The translations under genes and the position numbers were made by a program. The notes below the pieces were generated by a model. It saw only the letters and a program-made list of their open reading frames with translations, made no database searches and was not told the origin of the DNA. Source: Streptomyces gilvus (lineage in GTDB: Bacteria > Actinomycetota > Actinomycetes > Streptomycetales > Streptomycetaceae). From it: DNA of 64,000 nt. The DNA lies in assembly GCF_022513565.1 (NCBI RefSeq), contig NZ_JAKWBE010000001.1, positions 744,001 to 808,000 of the forward strand, read 5' to 3'. The first letter of the stretch is position 1; each line of letters begins with the position of its first letter. Shown one piece after another: positions 26,366 to 34,804 of the stretch.

Positions 26366-27732
26366 GCTGAACCTCCCGTTCCGTGGCCGGGCACCGCGAG
26401 CGTCAGGGTGGCGTCGTCCGGGAGCTGGCCGCCCGAGCGCGTGGGGCGGGCCAGGACCAGGCCGGCGACGACGATGCCCACGACCTCGCGCCGGGCGTCC
26501 GCGCACGCCTCGGCGATCCCGGCGAGTTCCTCCGCGGTCCAGCTGCCGGCGCTGAGGACGACCAGGGCGCCGGACTCGGCATCCCGGTCCGGCACGATCG
26601 GCCGGTCCACCGAGACCTCCGCCACGCGCAGTTGCAGACCGTTCTTGGCCTCGGCGGCGAGCTGCCCCGCGGCCCGGCGGGCGGTCTCGTCGCCCTCCGG
26701 TACGAGGACCAGCACCTTCTGGGCTCCCGGCAGCCGTTCCTTCAGGCGGGCGCACACCCGCCGGTAGCGGAGCCGGCCGGCGGCCTGGTCGCCGGACTTC
26801 TGCGGGGCGGGCATGTCCCACCGCGCGTCCATGCCGAGGACGCGGCCAAGGCGGCCGCGTGCGCCCCCGCCCTTGTGCCGGTGCGCCGTCTGTTCCGTGG
26901 GCACGTCGACGGTGCCGAGGAGCGTCGAGCCCAGCGCCGCGGCGATCTCCGGTTCGGTGCGCAGCCGGCGGTTCATCCGTATCGCGACGAGATGGCCGAT
27001 CAGCGCGATCAGGAAGAACAGCAGCGCCCCACCGGCGATGAGCTGCACCCGCGTGGGCGGCGCCTCACCGGTCGGGCGGGGGGCCGCCCCCATGACGACC
27101 ATGCCCGCCTTGGTGTTCGACGGGTCGGCCTGGTCGAGCTTCTGCATGGCCTCCTCCAGCGAGGTGCGCAGCTGCTCGAGCTCGGTGCGGGCCTGCACGC
27201 TCTCCACGGTCTGTCCCGAACCGGCCGCCTTGGCCAGTTCGGTGATGCGGCGGTTGGTGTCCGCGACCTGCTTGCGCAGGGCCGCGGTCCCCGAGGCCGC
27301 CGTGGAGTCGGCGCTGCCGCCCGCGACCCCGTCGGCGAAGGCGACGAACTGCTGGGCCACCTGGTCGGACAGCCGCTGTGCGCGCGCCGGGGTGTCGGAC
27401 GTGCCGGAGATCTCGATGATGTTCCCGTCGGCCGCCTTGGCGGTCACCTGGTCCTGCAGCGTCCTGCCGCTGACGCCGGACCAGTGCAGGGCGGCGGCGG
27501 TGCGGTCGAGGACCGCCGAACTGGTGGCGATGTCCACCTGGGTCAGCAGCTCGCGTTCCTCCCACTGCCCCGGCAGCAGGACCGGTGCCGACGCCGTGTA
27601 CCGCGGCGGGAACACCACCAGGGAGGTGCCGTAGCCGATGAGGGCGCCCACCACGGCGAGGGCGGCGAGAAGCCGCCACCGCCGGCGGAATATCCGCCCG
27701 ATCGTGACTAGGCGGATCGTGTCTTCGTTCAA
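26362..27732 (-). CDS. Second Wzz-type copolymerase with vestigial ATPase-like tail
   Basis: 456 residues from the TTG at 27732, which overlaps the stop of the glycosyltransferase gene (TTGA) and has AGAGG upstream. The first helix follows RIFRRRWRLLAALAVVGALIG, then an outside domain with a coiled coil (QVADTNRRITELAKAAGSG, ELEQLRTSLEEAMQKLDQ), and a second helix at ~235-255 preceded by the proline-rich APRPTGEAPPTR. The cytoplasmic part (AQKVLVLVPEGDETARRAAGQLAAEA ... GALVVLSAGSWTAEELAGIAEACADA) looks like a P-loop fold without a P-loop. It is partnered with the neighbouring Wzz gene, perhaps as a heteromeric copolymerase. Confidence 0.83.
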   Translation of the reverse strand: MNEDTIRLVTIGRIFRRRWRLLAALAVVGALIGYGTSLVVFPPRYTASAPVLLPGQWEERELLTQVDIATSSAVLDRTAAALHWSGVSGRTLQDQVTAKAADGNIIEISGTSDTPARAQRLSDQVAQQFVAFADGVAGGSADSTAASGTAALRKQVADTNRRITELAKAAGSGQTVESVQARTELEQLRTSLEEAMQKLDQADPSNTKAGMVVMGAAPRPTGEAPPTRVQLIAGGALLFFLIALIGHLVAIRMNRRLRTEPEIAAALGSTLLGTVDVPTEQTAHRHKGGGARGRLGRVLGMDARWDMPAPQKSGDQAAGRLRYRRVCARLKERLPGAQKVLVLVPEGDETARRAAGQLAAEAKNGLQLRVAEVSVDRPIVPDRDAESGALVVLSAGSWTAEELAGIAEACADARREVVGIVVAGLVLARPTRSGGQLPDDATLTLAVPGHGTGGSA

Positions 27733-28983
27733 CGCCGCTGCCTCTTCCTTGTGCGGACCGCATCGCCCGCCGACTGGGTGCTTCGATCGCGGCTCGCGGC
27801 GGCGTAGGCGGCGAGGAGCGACGCTTGCGAGTTGCGCCACGACAGCGGACCGCTGATCCGCTCCTGGCCGATGCCGCCCATCCGGGCCCGCTTCTCCGGG
27901 TCGTCCAGCAACTCCGTGATCAGCTTGGCGAACTGGGCCTCGTCGTTGGCGGGCGCGTAGACGGCGGCGTCACCGGCGGAGACGCGCGCCTCCTTCAGGT
28001 CGAAGGAGACGATCGCCCGGCCCATCGCCATGTACTCCAGGACCTTGTTCATGGTCGACACGTCGTTGAGCGGGTTGCGCGGGTCGGGGGAGAGGCACAC
28101 GTCCGCGGTGGACAGGTAGCGCACCAGGTCGGCGTCCGGGATGCGTCCGGTGAACTGCACCTGTTCGGTGAGTCCGAGCTCCCGGGACAGCTCCACCATC
28201 GCGTCGAAGGCGTCGCCGGAGCCGACGAACACCGCGTGCCAGTCGGTCCGCCCGCACTCGTCGCGCAGCTTCGCCAGGGCGCGCAGGGCGTAGTCGACCC
28301 CGTCCTGCGGGCCCATCACGCCGAGGTAGCACAGCAGATGGGGCTTGCCGCGCTTCAACTCCGGCTCGGGCGGCACCGGTTGGAACCGCTCGATCTGGGG
28401 CGCGCTGCGCACCACGAAGACATCCTCCGGGCGCTTGCCGCCGCGGCGGACCGCGACGTCCCGGTAACTCTCGTTGGTGGCCAGCACGATGTCCGCGGTC
28501 CGGTAGGTCCGTCTCTCCAGCGCGCACACCGCGCGGTAGAGCAGGTCCTTTCCGCGGTCGAACCGGGAGAGGTACAGCTCGGGCACCAGGTCGTGCTGGT
28601 CGAAGACGAACCGCGCGCCGCGCCGCTTCAGCCACAGCGCGGGCAGGAAGAGCAGGTCCGGCGGGTTGCAGGCGTGGACGACGTCGACCGGACCGACCTT
28701 GCGGGCGAGCCGGGCCGTGTGCCACAGCGCCGATCCGTACTCCCGCAGATAGCCGGCCGGTCCTCCGGTGGCCGCGCGCAACGGGTAGCGGTGGATCCGC
28801 ACCCCGTCGATCTCGGCCTCGGCCTCGGTGTCTCGTTTGCTGCCCTGCGGGCAGATGACGTGCACCTCCCAGCCGGCGTCGCGCAGCGTCGTGCACTCCT
28901 GCCACACCCGCCGGTCGAACGGCACCGACAGGTTCTCCACCAGAATCAGCGCGCGCGGGCTCGGCCCGTCACCGCCGACTGCG

Positions 28984-28994
<11 letters not shown>
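27729..28994 (-). CDS. Family 4-like glycosyltransferase
   Basis: 421 residues with GT-B architecture: ALILVENLSVPFDRRVWQEC at the N-terminus, PVDVVHACNPPDLLFLPALW, FVFDQHDLVPELYLSRF, then the C-terminal donor half with CYLGVMGPQDGVDYALRAL and NPLNDVSTMNKVLEYMAMGR, where the E-x7-E-like site is N-K-V-L-E-Y. Proteins with this opening are common WcaI/RfaB-like transferases in actinobacterial EPS loci. The TTG at 28994 overlaps the last codons of the dehydrogenase gene by 11 bp; no other in-frame start precedes the conserved domain, so tight coupling is likely. Confidence 0.88.
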
Positions 28995-30300
<1,306 letters not shown>

Positions 30301-30373
30301 GACCCGTTCCTCCCCCCAGGCAGGCCCTTGTGGCCTGCGTTCGGCACACCGGCCGGATGACGCTCCCCGCGCA

Positions 30374-31897
30374 TCAGTAGGCCCCCTGCCCGTGCAGCAC
30401 CGCACGCAGCGTCTTCCACAAGATCACGGTGTCCAGGGCCAGCGACCAGTCCTCCACGTACCGCAGGTCGAGGCGGACCGCCTCCTCCCACGGCAGGTCG
30501 CTGCGCCCGCTGATCTGCCACAGGCCGGTGAGTCCGGGCTTGACCAGCAGCCGTCGCCGGATGTCCGGGCCGTAGGCGGCGGACTCCTCCGGCAGCGGTG
30601 GCCTGGGACCGACGAGCGACATCGATCCGGTGAGTACGTTGAACAGCTGCGGGAGTTCGTCGATCGAGTACCGGCGCAGCACCGATCCCACCCGGGTGAC
30701 CCGCGGATCCCGGCGGACCTTGAACAGCAGCCCCGCGCCCTCGTTGAGCTCGGCCAGTTCGGCACGTGCCGCGTGGGCCCCGGTGACCATGGTGCGGAAC
30801 TTGAGGATGGTGAACTCGCGGCCGTCCTTGCCGACCCGGCGCTGGCGGTAGAACGCCCCACCCCGGCTGTCCAGGACCACGAGCAGTGCCACGAGCGCCA
30901 TCAGCGGTGAGAACAGCAGCAGCAGAATCGTTGCGCCAACGCGGTCGACGACTGCTTTGACCGCCCGGCGGCCCCCGGTGAAGGCCGGCATGCTGACCCG
31001 CAGCAGCGGAATCCCGAGCACCGCGTCGACGTGCAGCCGCGGGCCGGCCACCTCCATCAGCACCGGGGCCACGACCATCTCGGCGTCGCTGCCCTCGAGG
31101 TTCCAGGCCAGCCGTTGCAGCCGGTCCGGTGACCAGTGGGCGTCGGGCGTGACCGCGACGACGCGGTAGCCGTCGCGGCGCACGCGCTGCGCCACGTCCG
31201 ACAGTTGGCCGACGATCGGCACCCCGTCCAGGTGGCCGCCGTCGATCTCGGAACCGTCCGTCGTGCACACCCCGTCCACCCGCCAACCGAGGTGCGGGAA
31301 CTTGCGGGTGCGAGTGATCAGGTCGTGCACGGTGGCTGGGCTCCCGGCGGCGAGCACCGGTCTCAGGCACCGGCCCTCCTTGCGCTGTTTGTGCAGCCAG
31401 AGGCGCAGCAGATAGCGTGCGATCATGGTGACGACCGCGATCGCGGGGATCGCGACGAAGATCCAGAGCTTGATGTTGCGCGAGGTCAGGGCTATCCCGC
31501 CGAGCGCCAGGACGACGGTCGCCGCGAACAGCGAGCGGCCGAGCCGGCGGAACTCCTCGGCGCCCTGGCCGAGCACGGCGGGGGCCCACGCCCGGCCCAC
31601 CGCGAGCGCTCCCAGCACCAGCAGTTCGGTGCCGAAGGCGAGAATCCCCCATTTCTCATGCCAGTTGGCTGCGTCCCGGGCCCCGAAGAACTCGCCTATC
31701 GCCGTCACCACGACGAACGTGGCGGCGGTGTCGCTGGTGATCACGGCTCGGCGGTACCGCTGCTCCCAGGCCGCCGCGGGCTGTCCGATTGTCCCGTTCG
31801 GCACCTGCTGGCGCGCGGGCGGAAACGAGTTGACTACTCCCCCTTGACGCACAGAACCCCCCAGGTTCCGCAGTGGTTCGACGTGTTCGCCCAACAC
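30374..31897 (-). CDS. Polyprenyl-phosphate sugar-phosphate transferase (polyisoprenyl-phosphate hexose-1-phosphotransferase)
   Basis: 507 residues, the first gene of the operon. The N-terminal half has four to five hydrophobic helices and a CoA-binding-like soluble segment. One further helix (ILLLLFSPLMALVALLVVL) precedes the catalytic bacterial sugar transferase domain: FTILKFRTM, DELPQLFNVLTGSMSLVGPRPPLP and KPGLTGLWQISGRSDLPWEE. It transfers a sugar-1-phosphate to undecaprenyl phosphate to start each repeat unit. I place the start at the GTG 31897 because GGGGGGAGGAA lies directly upstream; the GTG at 31852, with a G-rich stretch upstream, is an alternative that shortens the protein by 15 residues. 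Confidence 0.92.
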   Translation of the reverse strand: MLGEHVEPLRNLGGSVRQGGVVNSFPPARQQVPNGTIGQPAAAWEQRYRRAVITSDTAATFVVVTAIGEFFGARDAANWHEKWGILAFGTELLVLGALAVGRAWAPAVLGQGAEEFRRLGRSLFAATVVLALGGIALTSRNIKLWIFVAIPAIAVVTMIARYLLRLWLHKQRKEGRCLRPVLAAGSPATVHDLITRTRKFPHLGWRVDGVCTTDGSEIDGGHLDGVPIVGQLSDVAQRVRRDGYRVVAVTPDAHWSPDRLQRLAWNLEGSDAEMVVAPVLMEVAGPRLHVDAVLGIPLLRVSMPAFTGGRRAVKAVVDRVGATILLLLFSPLMALVALLVVLDSRGGAFYRQRRVGKDGREFTILKFRTMVTGAHAARAELAELNEGAGLLFKVRRDPRVTRVGSVLRRYSIDELPQLFNVLTGSMSLVGPRPPLPEESAAYGPDIRRRLLVKPGLTGLWQISGRSDLPWEEAVRLDLRYVEDWSLALDTVILWKTLRAVLHGQGAY

Positions 31898-31958
31898 TGT
31901 TCCTCCCCCCGGGAGGCCCCCACCCCCCGTGCTGTTCCTCCCCTAGGAGGCCCCCGCC
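31898..31958. repeat. Two direct copies of a palindrome-bearing unit in the operon leader
   Basis: Two near-identical units, CTGTTCCTCCCC...GGAGGCCCCC, lie at 31898-31929 and 31932-31958. Each contains a small dyad: CCTCCC-CCC-GGGAGG at 31902-31916 and CCTCC-CCTA-GGAGG at 31937-31950. On the transcribed (minus) strand each unit reads GGGGAGGAACAG, a strong Shine-Dalgarno sequence that can pair with the CCTCC of its own dyad. The downstream copy lies just before the GTG of the initiating transferase gene. The arrangement could hide or duplicate the ribosome-binding site; the function is inference. Confidence 0.55.
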
Positions 31959-32354
31959 CCCTCTACGCACGGCATCCGGCTGTTTCGGCGCTACTCGAGC
32001 AACTCGCCTTCGCGGCAGCGCAGTCGCATGCCCTGCCGGCCTCTCGAAGCGCGCTGGAACCCCCTGACACCTCGGCAGCTCTCCGAACCCAAGCCCCCCG
32101 GGTTCCGAGCAACGATCACCCCTACGTCCGGCGCCGAGGACACGCTGACGGCTTTCCGCAGCCCGGACCAATGGACCCACTGACGGTCGCCTCGTGTCCG
32201 AGCCGCCGAAGCAAGGTCAATCTAGACCATGAGAACCGGTGTGAAGAGAGGATGTGTGTAATTTGTGTTGAACATTTGAGCCTTGTTTTTTTCGGTGGTG
32301 ACCGGGCCGGGGTGGCCTGATGTCACCGTGTGCTCAAGCGAACACGAGCGGCGG
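31959..32354. other. Intergenic region between the polysaccharide operon and panD
   Basis: No convincing ORF lies here. Visible elements: a dyad GAACCC-N9-GGGTTC close to 32095-32115; a locally AT-rich stretch around 32219-32295 (unusual in this window) that includes a run of seven T; and a candidate minus-strand promoter with TAGATT (complement of 32219-32224) and TCTTCA (complement of 32242-32247), 17 bp apart. If that promoter is used, the operon has a leader of more than 300 nt. None of these is proven. Confidence 0.4.
32219..32247 (-). promoter_or_regulatory. Candidate promoter for the polysaccharide operon
   Basis: Read on the minus strand: -35-like TCTTCA, 17-bp spacer, -10-like TAGATT. 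The -10 is good, the -35 is weak. It lies in the most AT-rich patch of the intergenic region, and it is the best promoter-like pair I found upstream of the initiating transferase gene. Another promoter closer to the gene remains possible. Confidence 0.3.
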
Positions 32355-32383
32355 CTGACCGGACGCGTGACTCGTTGTACTCT
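32355..32383 (+). promoter_or_regulatory. Candidate promoter for panD
   Basis: CTGACC at 32355-32360 and TACTCT at 32378-32383 are separated by 17 bp, resembling a housekeeping sigma factor promoter of streptomycetes. It would give a leader of about 55 nt before the panD ATG. Confidence 0.45.
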
Positions 32384-32444
32384 CCGAAGACCGCCCTTGA
32401 CCTGCGGTGAGCAGGCAGGGAGCAGACAGATCGGGAGTTTCTCC

Positions 32445-32864
32445 ATGTTCCGTACCATGTTCAAGTCCAAGATCCATCGCGCCACGGTCACCCAGGCCGA
32501 CCTGCACTACGTGGGATCGGTGACCATCGACGCCGAACTGCTCGACGCGGCCGACCTGTTGCCCGGCGAGCTCGTGCACATCGTCGACATCACCAACGGC
32601 GCGCGTCTGGAGACGTACGTCATCGAGGGCGAGCGCGGCTCGGGCGTGATCGGGATCAACGGCGCCGCCGCCCATCTCGTCCACCCCGGCGACCTGGTGA
32701 TCATCATCAGTTACGCTCAGCTGGACGACGCCGAGGCACGTGCCTTCGAACCGCGGGTGGTGCACGTGGACCGCGACAACCGCATCGTGGCCCTGGGCGC
32801 CGACCCGTCCGAGCCGGTTCCGGGCTCGGACCAGGAGCGCAGCCCGCAGGCCGTACCGGCCTGA
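32445..32864 (+). CDS. panD: Aspartate 1-decarboxylase proenzyme
   Basis: 139 residues, the normal PanD length. [29 protein letters not shown] contains (in its last part) the self-cleavage site Gly-Ser (YVGSVTID), which creates the pyruvoyl cofactor at Ser25. Further family marks are [24 protein letters not shown] strands (split: [25 protein letters not shown]) and [12 protein letters not shown]. It converts L-aspartate to beta-alanine for pantothenate and CoA synthesis in the cytoplasm. It is divergent from the polysaccharide operon and separated from it by ~550 bp. ATG at 32445; GGGAG precedes it by about eight bases. Confidence 0.97.
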   Translation: MFRTMFKSKIHRATVTQADLHYVGSVTIDAELLDAADLLPGELVHIVDITNGARLETYVIEGERGSGVIGINGAAAHLVHPGDLVIIISYAQLDDAEARAFEPRVVHVDRDNRIVALGADPSEPVPGSDQERSPQAVPA

Positions 32865-32901
32865 TCAGCGATCACTCGTCCTTCGGACCAGGAGCGTGCC
32901 C

Positions 32902-33255
32902 ATGAGCGACATCGAGATCCGCGACGACCGGGCGGCGGGCCGCCTGGAGGCGACCGGTGACGGGACGGACGGCGAAGTCGTCGGCCACATCGAGTACTTC
33001 GTCCTCGAATCGCCGGGGCGTGCCCTGGTCCCCGTCCACACGATCGTGGAGCCGGCCCACGAGGGGAAGGGCATCGCGGGCCTGCTCGCCCGCGAGCTGT
33101 ACGCCATCGCCGAACGCGAGGGCGTCGTGGTCGCCCCCCTGTGCCCGTACGTCGTCAAGTGGGCCGAGCGCCACCCCGACCAGGCCCCGGCGGCCGACCC
33201 CGAGCTGCTGCGCGCGGCGAAGGACTGGCTGCGCGCGCACCCGGGCCGGTTCTGA
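32902..33255 (+). CDS. Small GNAT-fold acetyltransferase (YjdJ/CG type)
   Basis: 117 residues. The short GNAT variant PF14542 is recognisable: GHIEYFVLESPGRALVPVHTIV, then HEGKGIAGLLARELYAIAE (the acetyl-CoA pyrophosphate-binding G-x-G/A) and the C-terminal VVAPLCPYVVKWAERHP, where CPY-x-x-x-W/Y is diagnostic. Substrates of this group are mostly unknown. ATG at 32902 with GGAG upstream. It lies 37 bp after panD and is followed within 6 bp by the racemase-like gene, so the three may be cotranscribed. Confidence 0.88.
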   Translation: MSDIEIRDDRAAGRLEATGDGTDGEVVGHIEYFVLESPGRALVPVHTIVEPAHEGKGIAGLLARELYAIAEREGVVVAPLCPYVVKWAERHPDQAPAADPELLRAAKDWLRAHPGRF

Positions 33256-33260
33256 ACGGC

Positions 33261-33914
33261 ATGCTCGCCCTTCTGCACACCTCGCCCGCCCACGTCCCCG
33301 TCTTCGAGGCACTGCGCGACGAGCACCACCCCGGTCTCGCACTGCGGCACCTGGTCGACGAGGAGCTGCTGGCCCGGGCCCGCCGCGAGGGCCCACAGGC
33401 GGTGGCGGACGAGGTGCGGGCGGCCGTGGACAGGGCGGTCGCCGACGGGGCCCGGGCCGTGCTGTGCACCTGCTCGACCATCGGCGGCGTCGCGGAGGCG
33501 GCGGGGGCCGGTGCCGGGGTGCCGGTCCTGCGCTCGGACCGGCCGATGGCGGCCGCCGCCGTGGCGGCCGGACCGCGGATCGTCGTCCTCGCCACCGTCG
33601 AGAGCACGTTCGGTCCGACGGTGGCCCTGATCGAGGAGGAGGCGGCGCGTTCCGGCCGTACCGCCGAGGTGCGGACACGGCTGGTCGAGGGCGCCTGGGA
33701 CCGCTTCGCGGCGGGCGACACCGAGGGCTGCGCGACGCTCGTCGCCGCCGAGGCCGACCGCGTCACCGAGGCCGACGCGATCGTCCTGGCCCAGGGCTCG
33801 ATGGCCCCCGCCGAGCACATGGCGACCACCCCGGTCCCGATCCTGTCCAGCCCCCGCCGGGGCCTGGCGGCGGGTGCGCGGGCGGTCGGCGGCCGACGGG
33901 TCCAGGGCGCCTGA
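33261..33914 (+). CDS. Asp/Glu racemase-superfamily protein
   Basis: 217 residues. The family Cys motif LCTCSTIGG (around residue 70) and RIVVLATVESTFGPTV match the Asp/Glu/hydantoin racemase superfamily (PF01177). The second conserved cysteine may be in DTEGCATLV, and IVLAQGSMAP is the typical C-terminal motif. Members racemise amino acids or act on hydantoins or maleate; this type is uncharacterised. ATG at 33261 follows the GNAT stop by five bases, without a strong ribosome-binding site of its own. Confidence 0.82.
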   Translation: MLALLHTSPAHVPVFEALRDEHHPGLALRHLVDEELLARARREGPQAVADEVRAAVDRAVADGARAVLCTCSTIGGVAEAAGAGAGVPVLRSDRPMAAAAVAAGPRIVVLATVESTFGPTVALIEEEAARSGRTAEVRTRLVEGAWDRFAAGDTEGCATLVAAEADRVTEADAIVLAQGSMAPAEHMATTPVPILSSPRRGLAAGARAVGGRRVQGA

Positions 33915-33943
33915 CGAGGGCGCGCACCGGTGGCCGAGCAGGG

Positions 33944-34240
33944 CCGGTGGCGGGTGTCGAACTCGGGGACCGGCGGGCGGTGACGGGCGTAGTCGGTGAT
34001 GGGGAGCCGGTGCTGCTTCGCGGGCGACAGCCTGGCGCGCGGTGCGCCGGTGGCGGGTGACGAGCTCGGGGACCGGCGGGCGGTGACGGGCGTAGTCGGT
34101 GATGGGGAGCCGGTGCTGCTTCGCGGGCGACAGCCTGGCGCGCGGTGCGCCGGTGGCGGGTGTCGAACTCGGGGACCGGCGGGCGTAGTCGGGATGAGGA
34201 GCCGTGCACCGCGGGCGACGGCCTCACGCGCCGTGCGCCG
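33944..34240. repeat. Tandem repeat, 103-bp unit, three copies
   Basis: Copy 1 (33944-34046) and copy 2 (34047-34149) differ at only two positions that I can see (gtgtcgaac versus gtgacgagc). Copy 3 begins at 34150 but is shortened by a small deletion after its first third and degenerates towards ~34240. The 103-bp period is not a multiple of three, so no frame continues through the copies, and I take the region as non-coding. Together with its flanks this fills the gene-free stretch 33915-34447, in which I see nothing else. Recent unequal duplication is the simplest origin. Confidence 0.85.
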
Positions 34241-34447
34241 CCGGCGGCTTGTCGGCCGCGGATCCGGACCACGCCGAGCCTGCAGGGCACCTGGGACGGC
34301 GCCTCGGGGAGCCGCGTCGAAGCGGGAGCCCGGCGACCGGGGCCAGTCGGCCTGGTGGGGTAGCTCGGGAGAGTGAGTGGGGAGACGTGCGTCGGGTACG
34401 CGGGGAAGAGTCCAGACCCGACGTCGACCCACTGGCCGGAGGGCGCC

Positions 34448-34684
34448 ATGACCGAGCCGTACCCCGACCCCACTCCGCCCACCCCCGGGCCGGGCCCGGA
34501 CCCGCGCCCCCCTGACCCGTACCCCTCCCCGGTCCCCACCCCCCAGCCGCCCCCGGGGCCGGAACCCACCCCGCCCCCGCAGCCGCCTTCCCCACCGACC
34601 CCCGCCCCGCCCCCGGACCCGTCCCCGGTCCCCCCGGGCCCGGAACCGGTACCGAGCCCGGAGCCGGGACCGCCGTTGACCTGA
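34448..34684 (+). CDS. Small proline-rich protein, possibly unstructured
   Basis: 78 residues, of which more than half are proline, mostly as P-x-P with Asp, Glu, Ser or Thr between (start MTEPYPDPTPPTPGPG). There is no signal peptide and no membrane segment. The ATG at 34448 has GGAGGG about six bases upstream, which supports real translation. Codon choice (CCC, CCG) keeps GC extreme on both strands, so a non-coding origin cannot be excluded. It is followed 41 bp later by a strong hairpin shared with gnd. The function is unknown. Confidence 0.5.
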   Translation: MTEPYPDPTPPTPGPGPDPRPPDPYPSPVPTPQPPPGPEPTPPPQPPSPPTPAPPPDPSPVPPGPEPVPSPEPGPPLT

Positions 34685-34724
34685 ACCGGCGGCCCGCACG
34701 CGGCGGGTGTCGCGCGCGAAACGA

Positions 34725-34753
34725 CGGCGGGCGGCCGCTCGGGCCGCCCGCCG
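34725..34753. terminator. Bidirectional terminator-like hairpin between the proline-rich gene and gnd
   Basis: Perfect 12-bp inverted repeat CGGCGGGCGGCC (34725-34736) and GGCCGCCCGCCG (34742-34753) with a 5-nt loop. It lies between two converging genes and has no T-run, as is common in high-GC actinomycetes. Confidence 0.75.
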
Positions 34754-34770
34754 CCTCGTGCCGTCCTCCG

Positions 34771-34804
34771 TTGCGCGGTGACCTCCGTTACGCGGTGACC
34801 TCCG
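34771..34804 (-). repeat. 17-bp tandem duplication across the gnd stop codon
   Basis: On the minus strand, CGGAGGTCACCGCGTAA is followed immediately by CGGAGGTCACCGCGCAA. The first copy encodes the last residues of 6-phosphogluconate dehydrogenase and its TAA stop; the second, just downstream, differs by one base (CAA instead of TAA). Confidence 0.85.

Noticed and set aside
33996..34376. Plus-strand ORF through the 103-bp repeats
   Set aside because: The repeat length breaks the frame, the protein is Gly/Arg/Ala-rich without domains, and no ribosome-binding site fits.
33915..34447. CRISPR array
   Set aside because: The repeat unit is 103 bp, contiguous and without spacers, and no cas genes are present.
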